Origin: Rossellomorea aquimaris
GTDB lineage: Bacteria; Bacillota; Bacilli; Bacillales; Bacillaceae_B
NCBI RefSeq assembly: GCF_020171925.1
Contig: NZ_JAIVAR010000004.1
Span: forward strand, 62,001 to 126,000
Direction: 5' to 3'
Length of the DNA stretch: 64,000 nt
A program made the translations under genes and the position numbers. The notes below the pieces were generated by a model. The model saw only the letters and a program-made list of their open reading frames with translations. It had not been told where the DNA came from and made no database searches. Below, one piece after another: positions 19,004 to 27,560 of this stretch (position 1 is its first letter; each line of letters opens with the position of its first letter).

Positions 19004-19922
19004 GAAGCACCTCTCCCTTCTCATTCGTTATCTCTAGGAAGCGATCCTCCAATGACTTCGCCACTTGCATGACCCCGAAGAGCTCCACATCCTGTTCAAC
19101 GAATGCTTTGATCAAGTGAGGGACCCTTTCCTTCGGTAAGCTTGTTTGTAACTTGTTATTTTTCACATCGAATACTAGGGAGGAGTCGAAAGTTTTCATG
19201 ACGGAAATGGCTTTCTTCTCATCATTCACTTCAAACTGATAGACGAGTTCATTTCCTCCGACAAAATCATGGACGGTTTGTACATCGACAAGCTTTCCTT
19301 TCTGGATGATCCCGATCCGGTCACACATCATTTCCATTTCTGAAAGCAGATGGCTTGAGACGATGACAGCCATTCCTTCTTCCTGTGCAAGTTTCCGGAC
19401 ATACGCACGGATTTCCCTTATACCGGCCGGGTCAAGTCCATTAGTCGGTTCATCAAGGATGAGGATCTTCGGTTTATGGAGCAGGCACTGCGCAAGCCCC
19501 AGACGTTGTCTCATCCCCAATGAGTAGGTTTTGACCTTATCATGGATCCGTTCAGATAAACCGACCAGTTCCACTACCTCCTTGATTCTCTCGTCCGTTA
19601 TCCCATTTTGCATGCGGGCAAAATGCTTCAGGTTCTTATAGCCGGACATGAATTTATACAGCTCTGGATTTTCGACAATCGCTCCCACGGAGGCAATCGC
19701 ACCTTCGAAATCCTTCTTGATGCTTTTACCTGAAATCAGGACATCTCCTTCTGAAATGCTCATCAGCCCCACAATCATCCTGATGGTCGTTGTCTTTCCT
19801 GCCCCATTCGGTCCCAGGAACCCAAATACTTCTCCCTCGTACACATCAAACGAAAGATCATCGATGATCTTTTGACCTTTGATGACTTTAGAGACGTTTT
19901 GTAACTTCACGATCGTATTCAT
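18996..19922 (-). CDS. ABC transporter ATP-binding protein (exporter type, long)
   Basis: The 308-residue ATPase has Walker [12 protein letters not shown], signature [13 protein letters not shown], Walker [15 protein letters not shown] and the switch histidine in [10 protein letters not shown]. The roughly 80-residue C-terminal extension is typical of bacitracin/multidrug-type exporters. It overlaps the preceding ATPase gene by 4 bases and the following permease by 8. The two probably form one exporter within a repressor-controlled operon. Confidence 0.9.
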   Translation of the reverse strand: MNTIVKLQNVSKVIKGQKIIDDLSFDVYEGEVFGFLGPNGAGKTTTIRMIVGLMSISEGDVLISGKSIKKDFEGAIASVGAIVENPELYKFMSGYKNLKHFARMQNGITDERIKEVVELVGLSERIHDKVKTYSLGMRQRLGLAQCLLHKPKILILDEPTNGLDPAGIREIRAYVRKLAQEEGMAVIVSSHLLSEMEMMCDRIGIIQKGKLVDVQTVHDFVGGNELVYQFEVNDEKKAISVMKTFDSSLVFDVKNNKLQTSLPKERVPHLIKAFVEQDVELFGVMQVAKSLEDRFLEITNEKGEVLHA

Positions 19923-20626
19923 TTTTCACTACTCCCTCCAGCCGTCGTTTTTTTTAACCATTGAAGCACTGATAATCCTTCTTCTTCCCTCAGCTTCTCC
20001 ACTTCGCAATGACCTTCGATTCTGCCGTTATGGATGATATAGGCTTCATCCAGGATGGCTTCGATTTCGTCGATTTCATGCGTTGCGATGATGACCGTCT
20101 GATTGCCAAATTCGATGAATGAGATCAAGCTTTTCACGATGGAATCGCGCACCATCGGATCCAATCCGGAAAATGGCTCGTCTAATAAAAGCACCTCTGT
20201 ATTACGTGACAAGGCGAGGATAAGTTTCAATCTTCCACGATTTCCCTTTGATAAGTGTTTGATTTTTTTATCTGCATCAAGTTGCATGAAAGCCAAAAGT
20301 TCATTTGCCTTATCCATATCGAAATCCCGGAATTGGGAGGCGTAGAAGCGGATCATCCCGTCGACGGTAAACGCATCATAAAACATATCCAGTTCAGTGA
20401 GGTAAGCAACTTTATTGGCGATTTTCCTGTTAACCTCCGACCCATTCACAATCACTTCTCCACTCGTCGGGAGCACCAGGCCAGCAATCATTTTAAGTGT
20501 GGTTGATTTCCCGCTACCATTCGGTCCGAGGATGCCATAAATCCTTCCTTTTTCAAAGGTGATCGACGCTTTTTCTAGCGCTGCCTCCTGACCGTATTTT
20601 TTCGTAACTTCCTGAAATCGTATCAT
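19919..20626 (-). CDS. ABC transporter ATP-binding protein (YtrB-like)
   Basis: The 235-residue ATPase has Walker [13 protein letters not shown], a divergent signature [11 protein letters not shown], Walker [14 protein letters not shown] and switch [10 protein letters not shown]. The YtrB/EcsA-like sequence right after a GntR regulator suggests the ytrABC-type arrangement. In B. subtilis that operon responds to cell-wall antibiotics, but the role here is inferred only. It starts 3 bases after the regulator gene. Confidence 0.87.
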   Translation of the reverse strand: MIRFQEVTKKYGQEAALEKASITFEKGRIYGILGPNGSGKSTTLKMIAGLVLPTSGEVIVNGSEVNRKIANKVAYLTELDMFYDAFTVDGMIRFYASQFRDFDMDKANELLAFMQLDADKKIKHLSKGNRGRLKLILALSRNTEVLLLDEPFSGLDPMVRDSIVKSLISFIEFGNQTVIIATHEIDEIEAILDEAYIIHNGRIEGHCEVEKLREEEGLSVLQWLKKTTAGGSSEK

Positions 20627-20629
20627 TTC

Positions 20630-21007
20630 TCATTCCTCCCCGTCCTGTGATTCTCTATAGTTTCTGAGGCTCTCGATCATCTGTGTTTTTGATAAGCCAA
20701 GCTCCTTCATATTCCGGACGAACTGACCGACTACTTCTTGTTGCATTCTTTCATTAAGCACAATGAGCACTTCTTCATCTTCCGTCACAAATGTCCCCTG
20801 CCCCCTCCTGGTTTCCACGATACCCTTCCTTTCAAGCTCACTGTAGGTCCTCTGTATGGTGTTCGGATTCACACCCGATTGAATGGCCATCTCCCTTACC
20901 GAGGGAAGCTTTTCTCCCAGGTTCAGCTCCCTTCTGACGATTTCCCTTATGATCCGATCTGCAATCTGAATGTATATCGGTTTTGATGCTGCATATTCTT
21001 CTGTCAT
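20630..21007 (-). CDS. GntR family repressor (YtrA-type)
   Basis: This 125-residue regulator has the GntR winged helix PIYIQIADRIIREIVRRELN then KLPSVREMAIQSGVNPNTIQ and KGIVETRRGQGTFV. Only a short C-terminal helical tail follows, the defining feature of the YtrA subgroup. It is embedded in the operon (3-base gaps on both sides) and most likely represses it by binding the palindrome at 21813-21836. Confidence 0.9.
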   Translation of the reverse strand: MTEEYAASKPIYIQIADRIIREIVRRELNLGEKLPSVREMAIQSGVNPNTIQRTYSELERKGIVETRRGQGTFVTEDEEVLIVLNERMQQEVVGQFVRNMKELGLSKTQMIESLRNYRESQDGEE

Positions 21008-21010
21008 TCC

Positions 21011-21787
21011 TTACACCTCTACTTTACGGTCTAATAACCAGCACGACACCACAAAAAGGCCAGCCATGAGCAATCCCTCAAGAATGAAAGCAAGGACCGG
21101 GAACGGGATCATCTCCGACTGAAATCCAAACTCCGCACTTCCCTGGCCGACTGAGAATAAGATCCCGGCAGGAATGTCGATTGTAAAGGATGAAAATAGA
21201 TCCTGTGCCCATTTGAAGCTCATGAAGAGGGATGTCATACTTTGATACGCAATGATGATGCCAGCTACGAGCAGCCAACGGATATGTTTAATGGAAGGGA
21301 ACTTCGCCAATGCATGGTAAAAAGTCCATAAGAATATGGTCCACACCGTGAAGTAAAGGGCAACCACCGTAATCCCGAGATTGAACAAGATCCCTTCTTT
21401 CACCGGCCAATACGAAAAGAAAGCCCCTTGTGGTAATCGAGATAAACTGATCATCCCAAGAACATCAACGAGTACAAAGGAAAGGGTGGAATATAGGAAG
21501 GCTACAATGATTTTTGGGAAGAGCAGGACCATCCCGCTCTGAGGGCTATGAAGCCAGAGCTGAGTCTTGCCCTCCAGCCTGAGCATGGATACGACAATAA
21601 CCGGTATCACGGCTACATGACAGGCACCGAGCATGAAAATGAAGACAACTGGGATCGTCCCTTCACCCGTCACCTCCGCAACGATCAGCGCTAAAACATA
21701 AATGAGCAGGATGATTCCAATCCACCCAAAAAACCAGACCTTGGAGGTTTTAAAGTCTTTTTTCAGCAGTCCTTTAAAAGCATTCAT
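21011..21787 (-). CDS. membrane protein, probable ABC permease subunit
   Basis: The 258-residue protein has about six predicted membrane helices (for example VWFFGWIGIILLIYVLALIV) and no recognisable enzyme motif. The basic start MNAFKGLLKKDFKTSK resembles other ABC-2 permeases. I place the start at 21787 because AAGGAGAG lies eight bases upstream; the longer frame would begin inside the promoter. It is the first gene of the five-gene operon and probably pairs with the YtrB-like ATPase. The substrate is unknown. Confidence 0.75.
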   Translation of the reverse strand: MNAFKGLLKKDFKTSKVWFFGWIGIILLIYVLALIVAEVTGEGTIPVVFIFMLGACHVAVIPVIVVSMLRLEGKTQLWLHSPQSGMVLLFPKIIVAFLYSTLSFVLVDVLGMISLSRLPQGAFFSYWPVKEGILFNLGITVVALYFTVWTIFLWTFYHALAKFPSIKHIRWLLVAGIIIAYQSMTSLFMSFKWAQDLFSSFTIDIPAGILFSVGQGSAEFGFQSEMIPFPVLAFILEGLLMAGLFVVSCWLLDRKVEV

Positions 21788-21812
21788 AAATTTTACTCTC
21801 CTTAAGTGTTTT

Positions 21813-21857
21813 AGTGTTCTAGTTAGATAGTACACTAAGACACAAAGAAGCGTCAAT
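21813..21857 (-). promoter_or_regulatory. promoter and GntR/YtrA-type operator of the ABC operon
   Basis: A near-perfect palindrome, AGTGTTCTA-GTTAGA-TAGTACACT (21813-21836), matches in 8 of 9 positions per arm and resembles YtrA-family sites. It overlaps the -10 (TACTAT), which lies 18 bases after TTGACG on the minus strand. Binding would block the promoter of the operon that encodes the regulator. Confidence 0.75.
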
Positions 21858-21933
21858 CACTTTTACATAAAATGGGTTCATTTATTTCTTTAAATGTGCC
21901 AAGCTATTAAAAAAGACTGAGAGGAGGACTCTT

Positions 21934-22374
21934 ATGACGCATGTCAAAAGAGGATGGACGCAAGCGGAAGAGAAGCTGTTGATGGATCTTGTAGAATCTT
22001 ATTCAGCTGAGGGTCATTCGAAGAAAGAGGCGTTTGAAGCGGTTTCCACACAAGTAAGCCGTTCTCCATCCACCTGTTCCCGCCATTATTATGCTCTTAG
22101 GAAAAAAAAGTCGCCGTCCTCTGAAGAAAGACCCATCACAATGGAGGATTGCATTCACTACCTGGAAAACCAACCATTTCAAATCAAAAGAACCATTACC
22201 GAAAACAATTCCTTAAAGAAGGAAAAAGAAGAGCTCATAGTGGTACAGAAGAAGTTGAAGGAAAGGTGTACAAAACTGATGGAACAACAGAAGAAACTTC
22301 AACAGCTGCTCACCATCATCAAGGAGTCCGAAAAGTTTTCAGACTCCTCTCCTTCATCACCGTTGATGCATTGA
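21934..22374 (+). CDS. RsfA-like prespore regulator (Myb-like DNA-binding domain)
   Basis: The 146-residue protein starts with a Myb/SANT-like domain, RGWTQAEEKLLMDLVESY and then SRSPSTCSRHYYALRKKK. The C-terminal half is a charged coiled coil (residues about 85-130, rich in Lys, Glu and Leu). This layout is that of the RsfA/YlbO family, which fine-tunes sigma-F-dependent genes in the forespore. GAGAGGAGG precedes the ATG. The position upstream of tcdA is lineage-specific. Confidence 0.8.
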   Translation: MTHVKRGWTQAEEKLLMDLVESYSAEGHSKKEAFEAVSTQVSRSPSTCSRHYYALRKKKSPSSEERPITMEDCIHYLENQPFQIKRTITENNSLKKEKEELIVVQKKLKERCTKLMEQQKKLQQLLTIIKESEKFSDSSPSSPLMH

Positions 22375-22380
22375 AACCAT

Positions 22381-22408
22381 AAAAAAGAGGCCCGTAAAAC
22401 GGGCCTTC
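22381..22408. terminator. terminator between rsfA-like and tcdA
   Basis: AGGCCCGT pairs with ACGGGCCT over an AAA loop. The minus-strand side runs into TTTTTT, so it ends tcdA. On the plus strand it can also end the rsfA-like gene. Confidence 0.8.
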
Positions 22409-22409
22409 C

Positions 22410-23174
22410 TTACTTATCCTTCACTCGTTTGACTTCAATATGGGAAAGCATCTGATTGATTACGTGGCTTGCTGCAATCAGACCTGCGACGGAAGGGACA
22501 AATGCATTGGAAGAAGGCGGAAGCTGCGCTTTCCTGATCTTCGCATCATCTTTTCCAACTTCTTTGCGGACGTCTTCACGGATGACGATTGGACTTTCAT
22601 CAGAGAAAACGACGGTTACGCCTTTTTTGATTCCTTCTTTCTTTAAGCGGGTACGGATGACCTTCGCAATCGGATCCGTGTGAGTTTTACTGATATCGGC
22701 AATTTGAAAGCGGGTAGGATCGGTTTTATTTGCCGCACCCATACTGGAGATCAAAGGGATTCCCCGTTCGATACATTGCTTCATCAAATGGATTTTATAA
22801 GAAATTGTATCGGATGCGTCAATGACATAATCCAATCCATAGTTAAAGAACTCTTCATATGTTTCTTCTGTATAGAACATTTTGAGGGAGATCACTTCAC
22901 ACTCCGGGTTTATATCTTTAATGCGATCGCGCATCAAATCGGCTTTCGGCTGTCCTACTGTAGACAGGAGGGCATGGATCTGTCTGTTCACATTCGTGAT
23001 ATCGACATCATCCTTGTCCACTAGTACAAGACGTCCTACACCTGATCGAGCGAGAGCCTCCGCAGCAAAGGAGCCGACTCCTCCGATACCAAGCACGGCC
23101 ACCGTACTGTTCTTCAACGTATCGAGGCCTTCCTTTCCGATCGCTAGTTCATTTCTGGAAAACTGGTGTAGCAA
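22410..23174 (-). CDS. tcdA: tRNA threonylcarbamoyladenosine dehydratase
   Basis: The 254-residue E1-like enzyme cyclises the tRNA modification t6A to ct6A. It has the nucleotide-binding pattern VAVLGIGGVGSFAAEALARS, followed by LVDKDDVDITNVNRQ and YVIDASDTISYK. I chose TTG at 23174, nine bases after GGAG; this gives MLHQFSRNELA, the same start as B. subtilis YrvM. The ATG five codons upstream lacks its own site. It is separated from aspS by a 6S RNA gene, as in B. subtilis. Confidence 0.92.
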   Translation of the reverse strand: MLHQFSRNELAIGKEGLDTLKNSTVAVLGIGGVGSFAAEALARSGVGRLVLVDKDDVDITNVNRQIHALLSTVGQPKADLMRDRIKDINPECEVISLKMFYTEETYEEFFNYGLDYVIDASDTISYKIHLMKQCIERGIPLISSMGAANKTDPTRFQIADISKTHTDPIAKVIRTRLKKEGIKKGVTVVFSDESPIVIREDVRKEVGKDDAKIRKAQLPPSSNAFVPSVAGLIAASHVINQMLSHIEVKRVKDK

Positions 23175-23489
23175 TTGAATCAACTCCATTATAAGTATTC
23201 GACTAGGTTTATACTGAATTAGAATAAAGGATAGCGGGTAGAAAATCAACTTGAAATCTTTTCTGATCTTGTTTTCATCTTCTCCATAGAAGATGCCATC
23301 AAAGCAAATATATTCATGTCGGGTCGGGGGATTTCAAGAATTGAGCCTTCCGCATTTGAAAATCAAGGCTTTGCTTTCCGCTATTCCCCTTTCGAAACAA
23401 TTGTTTCTTACTCTAAAATGCGCTTTGTTCTTATTGTTCTGTTATCCCCAAAAATGATTTGATAAAAACATAAGCAAAGCAGTGAACAC
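23175..23489. other. intergenic stretch without visible gene
   Basis: The 315 bases between tcdA and the 6S RNA terminator contain no open frame with a ribosome binding site and no clear repeat of the fold-back family. I see nothing I can name here. The tcdA promoter should lie within it. Confidence 0.5.
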
Positions 23490-23520
23490 AAAAAACCAGA
23501 CTGAAATCAGTCTGGTTTGT
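23490..23520 (-). terminator. terminator after 6S RNA
   Basis: AAACCAGACTGA pairs with TCAGTCTGGTTT and is followed on the minus strand by TTTTTGTG. It lies about 30 bases after the closing stem of the 6S RNA. Confidence 0.85.
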
Positions 23521-23544
23521 ATACTCATATAAGGTTTGTCGAGA

Positions 23545-23746
23545 AAAGAACAAGTCCCAATCGTGCCGTCGCTGCGATTCCATTGTTTTGAACCCGCTCT
23601 CGGCAGGTGGGTGCTTTGCTCTGTTAGTTGTTAGTCCTCTAGATGAGGCGTGAACGCGTAACGGAAACGACAAGCTCCCAAAGTTATAAGTGTTCGGTCA
23701 AAACGATTAGGGTAAACGTCGTACACATCAGGACTTGTTTGTTATT
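23545..23746 (-). ncRNA. ssrS: 6S RNA (BsrA-type)
   Basis: The roughly 200-base RNA starts near 23746. Its ends form the closing stem of 6S RNA, AACAAGTCC (about 23733-23741) with GGACTTGTT (about 23549-23557). The inner segments CTTTGGGAGCTTGTCG, CGTTACGCGTTCACGCCTC and GAGCGGGTTCAAAACAATG match my recollection of B. subtilis 6S-1 RNA, whose gene lies between aspS and yrvM exactly as here. 6S RNA mimics an open promoter and sequesters sigma-A RNA polymerase in stationary phase. A strong promoter and a terminator frame it. Confidence 0.88.
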
Positions 23747-23752
23747 GATTAA

Positions 23753-23781
23753 ATCATACCATATGGATGTTCACTTTTCAA
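23753..23781 (-). promoter_or_regulatory. sigma-A promoter of the 6S RNA
   Basis: On the minus strand TTGAAA (23776-23781) and TATGAT (23753-23758) are 17 bases apart. The 6S RNA would start about seven bases downstream, before ACAAACAAGTCC. Confidence 0.8.
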
Positions 23782-23805
23782 CGAGCACCCCTTGGGAATT
23801 TTTAC

Positions 23806-25575
23806 TCAATCTTCTACATCAAGCGACAAGGATAACTCATTCAGTTGAGCTTCACTTACCCCGCCCGGCGCTTCTGTCAACTGACAGCTTGCACTTGCCG
23901 TTTTCGGGAACGCGATCGTGTCACGCAAGTTCGTGCGTCCGGCAAGGAGCATGACCACCCGGTCCAGTCCAAGTGCGATTCCGCCATGAGGTGGTGTCCC
24001 ATATTCGAATGCCTCCAAGAGGAAACCGAATTGCTCTTCTGCTTCTTCCTTAGAGAAGCCGAGTACCTTGAACATCTTTTCTTGGATGTCACGTTCATAG
24101 ATACGGAGCGATCCTCCGCCCAACTCATATCCATTCAACACAAGGTCATACGCCTCTGCACGTACTTCTGCAGGGTTTGTATCGAATTTCTCAAGATCTT
24201 CCCGTACAGGCATTGTAAATGGATGATGAGCGGCATAGTAGCGGTTCTCTTCTTCATCGAATTCAAGGAGCGGCCAGTCCGTCACCCATAGGAAGTTAAA
24301 TTTACTTTCATCGATCAGCTTGAGTTCTTTTCCAAGTTTCAAGCGGAGAGCACCCAGCGCGTCTGCGACAACGGACTTCTTGTCTGCCACGAATAACAGG
24401 AGATCCCCTGTTTCAGCTTCAGCGGCTGCCGAGATCCCGGAAGCATCTTCTTCCGTGACAAACTTCGAGATCGGCCCCTTCAACCCTTCTTCTTCCACTT
24501 TCAACCACGCAAGTCCCTTCGCTCCGTAGCGTGAAACAAATTCTGTCAATGCGTCGATGTCCTTACGTGAATAAGTAGAAGCAGCACCTTTCACATTGAT
24601 CAGTTTCACCTGCCCACCTGAACTTACGGCACTTGAAAATACCTTGAATCCTGATTCCTTCACGATTTCGGACACATCGATGAGTTCCATCCCGAAGCGG
24701 GTGTCCGGCTTATCTGATCCATAGCGGCTCATGGCCTCGTCATATGTCATGCGCGGGAGTGGTGTTTCGATCGTTAATCCCTTTACATCGATCATCAGTT
24801 TTTTCATCATATCTTCAACCAGTGCCATGATTTCTTCCTTGTCCATGAAGCTCATTTCCATATCGATCTGAGTGAACTCCGGCTGGCGGTCTGCACGTAA
24901 GTCCTCATCGCGGAAGCAGCGTGCAATTTGATAGTAACGGTCAAATCCTGAGACCATCAGCAATTGCTTAAAGATCTGTGGAGATTGTGGGAGCGCATAG
25001 AATTCTCCTGGATGCACACGGCTTGGAACAAGATAGTCACGTGCGCCTTCTGGTGTACTCTTCGTCAGGATCGGCGTTTCGACATCAAGGAATCCATTTT
25101 CATTCAAGAATGAACGGAACGATGTTGTTACATTATGACGCATTCTGAATGTGTCTGCCATCGCTGGGCGTCGAAGGTCGATGTACCTGTACTTTAAGCG
25201 GACATCTTCCGACACTTCGTTTTGGTCATCGATCATGAATGGAGGTGTTTTGGCTTCATTGATGATTTCAACCTGATCAACCTGGATCTCGACTTTACCA
25301 GTCTTCAGATTTTTATTGACTGTCCCTTCCCCACGTTCCACTACGGTTCCGGTCAGACTCAACACATATTCGTTCCGGATCGTTTCAGCGATCGACAGCG
25401 CTTCTTCGGAGTGATCCGGATTGAAGACCGCCTGGACGATTCCTTCCCTGTCCCTGAGGTCGATGAAGATCAAGCCGCCCAAGTCTCTTCTCTTTTGTAC
25501 CCATCCTTTGATGGTCACTTTTTGACCGATGTATGCCTCTGTAATCTCACCGCAGTATGCTGTTCGTTTTGTCAT
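23806..25575 (-). CDS. aspS: aspartate--tRNA ligase
   Basis: The 589-residue bacterial-type AspRS has an N-terminal OB anticodon-binding domain ([20 protein letters not shown]). The class II core includes [36 protein letters not shown] and a C-terminal [19 protein letters not shown] insertion domain lies at about 290-420. I start at the ATG at 25575 because AAGGAGGAG lies seven bases upstream. It follows hisS by 28 bases and should be cotranscribed from the hisS T-box promoter. Confidence 0.97.
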   Translation of the reverse strand: MTKRTAYCGEITEAYIGQKVTIKGWVQKRRDLGGLIFIDLRDREGIVQAVFNPDHSEEALSIAETIRNEYVLSLTGTVVERGEGTVNKNLKTGKVEIQVDQVEIINEAKTPPFMIDDQNEVSEDVRLKYRYIDLRRPAMADTFRMRHNVTTSFRSFLNENGFLDVETPILTKSTPEGARDYLVPSRVHPGEFYALPQSPQIFKQLLMVSGFDRYYQIARCFRDEDLRADRQPEFTQIDMEMSFMDKEEIMALVEDMMKKLMIDVKGLTIETPLPRMTYDEAMSRYGSDKPDTRFGMELIDVSEIVKESGFKVFSSAVSSGGQVKLINVKGAASTYSRKDIDALTEFVSRYGAKGLAWLKVEEEGLKGPISKFVTEEDASGISAAAEAETGDLLLFVADKKSVVADALGALRLKLGKELKLIDESKFNFLWVTDWPLLEFDEEENRYYAAHHPFTMPVREDLEKFDTNPAEVRAEAYDLVLNGYELGGGSLRIYERDIQEKMFKVLGFSKEEAEEQFGFLLEAFEYGTPPHGGIALGLDRVVMLLAGRTNLRDTIAFPKTASASCQLTEAPGGVSEAQLNELSLSLDVED

Positions 25576-25603
25576 TGTGTTCTCCTCCTTGATCATCCTG
25601 AAT

Positions 25604-26881
25604 CTATTCTTTCGATAATTTATCTTTGATTGCCTCGATGAACCGGTCAAGATTGACTTCTTCTTGTTCTCCAGTTGCCATATCCTTGACATTGATTTTG
25701 TTTTCCTTCAACTCATTGTCCCCGATAACGGCAACAAATTTGGCTTGATGTCGATCGGCTGCCTTGAATTGCGCTTTCAACTTACGGTCCAGGTAATCTT
25801 TTTCAGAAGAGATTCCCTCTTTTCTTGCATTGTGCAGAAGCTTGACTGCATAGTCCTTCGCTTCATCACCTAGCGACACGATGAAAAGGTCGATCCCTTC
25901 TTCGATCGGGAGGTTGACTCCTTCTGCTTCCAGAGCGGACAATAATCTCTCAATACTGAAGGCAAAGCCGATCCCCGGTGTTTCAGGTCCGCCTATTTCC
26001 TCTACAAGACCGTTATAGCGGCCTCCTCCGCATAGCGTTGTGATTGCTCCGAATCCTTCAGCGTCACTCATGATTTCAAAGGCGGTGTGATTGTAATAGT
26101 CCAAGCCCCTCACAAGCGTCGGATCGACCACGAATTCCACATCCATGTCCTTCAGATAGCGCTGAACTTTCTCAAAGTATTCCTTTGACTCTTCATTTAA
26201 ATAATCAAGGATTGACGGCGCAGTCGCCATCAATTCGTGATCTCGGTCCTTTTTGCAATCCAGGATACGTAATGGGTTCTTCTCCAACCTGTTTTGGCAA
26301 TCGCCGCAGAATTCATCGATTCTTGGTTTGAAGTGATTGATGAGTGCCTCTCTGTGCGCATTTCGGCTTCCTGTATCACCAAGGCTGTTGATGACAAGCT
26401 TCAGCTGCTTCAAGCCTAATTCTTTGTAAATGCTCATGGCCAGGGAAAGCACTTCCGCATCAATCGCTGGATCTTCACTTCCAAGCGCTTCGACTCCGAA
26501 TTGCACAAATTGTCTATATCGACCTGCCTGAGGGCGCTCATAGCGGAACATCGGCCCTGAATAATACAGCTTTACCGGCTGATTCGCATTTCCGAACATC
26601 TTGTTCCCGACAAAGGATCTTACAACGGATGCTGTGCCTTCGGGTCTTAGGGCAAGGCTCCTTCCGCCCCTATCTTCAAACATATACATTTCCTTCTGGA
26701 CGATGTCCGTTGTATCACCGACACCTCTCGTGAATAACTCGCTTGACTCAAAGATCGGTGTCCGGATTTCTTTATACTGATAGGCATGGCATAGATTTTT
26801 AGCCACTTCCTCTACGTACTGCCACTTTTCAACCTCTCCAGGTAGAATATCCTGTGTACCTCTTGGTATTTGAATGGACAA
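25604..26881 (-). CDS. hisS: histidine--tRNA ligase
   Basis: The 425-residue class II enzyme starts with TTG, eight bases after AAAGGAGG, giving [17 protein letters not shown]. Motif 2 is [21 protein letters not shown]. The histidine-specific motifs are [15 protein letters not shown] and [14 protein letters not shown], and the C-terminal anticodon-binding domain begins near residue 330. It is the first gene behind a T-box leader. Confidence 0.97.
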   Translation of the reverse strand: MSIQIPRGTQDILPGEVEKWQYVEEVAKNLCHAYQYKEIRTPIFESSELFTRGVGDTTDIVQKEMYMFEDRGGRSLALRPEGTASVVRSFVGNKMFGNANQPVKLYYSGPMFRYERPQAGRYRQFVQFGVEALGSEDPAIDAEVLSLAMSIYKELGLKQLKLVINSLGDTGSRNAHREALINHFKPRIDEFCGDCQNRLEKNPLRILDCKKDRDHELMATAPSILDYLNEESKEYFEKVQRYLKDMDVEFVVDPTLVRGLDYYNHTAFEIMSDAEGFGAITTLCGGGRYNGLVEEIGGPETPGIGFAFSIERLLSALEAEGVNLPIEEGIDLFIVSLGDEAKDYAVKLLHNARKEGISSEKDYLDRKLKAQFKAADRHQAKFVAVIGDNELKENKINVKDMATGEQEEVNLDRFIEAIKDKLSKE

Positions 26882-26919
26882 GTTCTATTCCTCCTTTAAA
26901 AAACACATTATGTAAATAA

Positions 26920-27195
26920 AAAAAGCCCTCGTCCCTTGTTTTAAAAAAACAAGGGACGAGAGCTGTTATTCCCGTGGTGCCACCCTAATTGAGGTCAAAA
27001 AGAGACCTCCACTCATCCAGTTAACGCCTGGTACGTCCATCTCCTACTTGCGTAGCGTTCAGAGCGAAGCCTTCCCGAGTGTTCATTCACTAAGTCACGT
27101 TGCGGAATGCTTTCAGCCTAGGCAATTCCTCTCTTATCCAAGTGTCCTCTTAGCTACTATTCTCGATCATCGGTTTTAAAAAATGTTATTTTATT
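26920..27195 (-). promoter_or_regulatory. T-box riboswitch leader of hisS-aspS
   Basis: The leader (minus strand, about 27195-26920) has AATAGTA, AAGAGAGGAA with GGCTGAAAG, and the specifier region GTGAATGAACACTCGG. CAC (His) lies at 27079-27081 and overlaps AAC in the same AACAC string. The T-box AGGGTGGCACCACG is at 26973-26986. The terminator (CTCGTCCCTTG with CAAGGGACGAG, then seven T) is at 26921-26964. Uncharged tRNA-His is the expected ligand. Confidence 0.92.
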
Positions 27196-27201
27196 TCTAT
27201 A

Positions 27202-27230
27202 ATGATACGGATGGCACAAGTTCATGTCAA
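27202..27230 (-). promoter_or_regulatory. sigma-A promoter of hisS-aspS
   Basis: On the minus strand TTGACA (27225-27230) and TATCAT (27202-27207) are exactly 17 bases apart. The start point would be near 27195, at the head of the T-box leader. Confidence 0.85.
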
Positions 27231-27250
27231 GGGGATGAGCGAAAAATTTA

Positions 27251-27427
27251 TCATGATCTCTCCATTTTCTTTTTCAATAGCCTGACTTCCCTGATCGATA
27301 GGCCGAATTCAGAGGCAAGTTCGACGTTCACAGCATCCTTCTCACGCTCTACAAAATGGTGAAAATCAATTCCAAACAGCTGATTTTCGCCATTGCTATT
27401 CATAAAATGTTTATCACTGGCTCTCAT
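27251..27427 (-). CDS. small protein with sigma-region-like helix-turn-helix (YrzK-like)
   Basis: The 58-residue protein ends NVELASEFGLSIREVRLLKK plus four residues, a helix-turn-helix-like sequence. Its N-terminal half is polar. I use the ATG at 27427, eight bases after AAAGGG; an in-frame GTG at 27445 is possible. B. subtilis has a small gene, yrzK, between hisS and yrvJ, which fits. DNA binding is an inference from the C-terminal pattern only. Confidence 0.65.
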   Translation of the reverse strand: MRASDKHFMNSNGENQLFGIDFHHFVEREKDAVNVELASEFGLSIREVRLLKKKMERS

Positions 27428-27560
27428 GCACACCACCCTTTCCACTCTTCATATTCATTAGCATTTCCAATTACCCAATTTTCTTTCGTTTTGAAGGATT
27501 TTTTATTTTTTTATCGTATTTAACGGTAATGACAATTTCTATCGGGAGAATAAACGTTTC

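Noticed and set aside
23310-23420. Additional copy of the fold-back repeat downstream of tcdA
   Set aside because: GCTTTCCGC occurs here, but neither the GTTGATTTCCG arm nor complementary ends are present, so it was not counted.
27142-27146. GACAC in the 5' part of the hisS leader as an overlapping Asp/His specifier
   Set aside because: It lies before AGAGAGG, on the 5' arm of Stem I. In the alaS leader of this window the specifier lies after GGCTGAAAG, so position argues against it.
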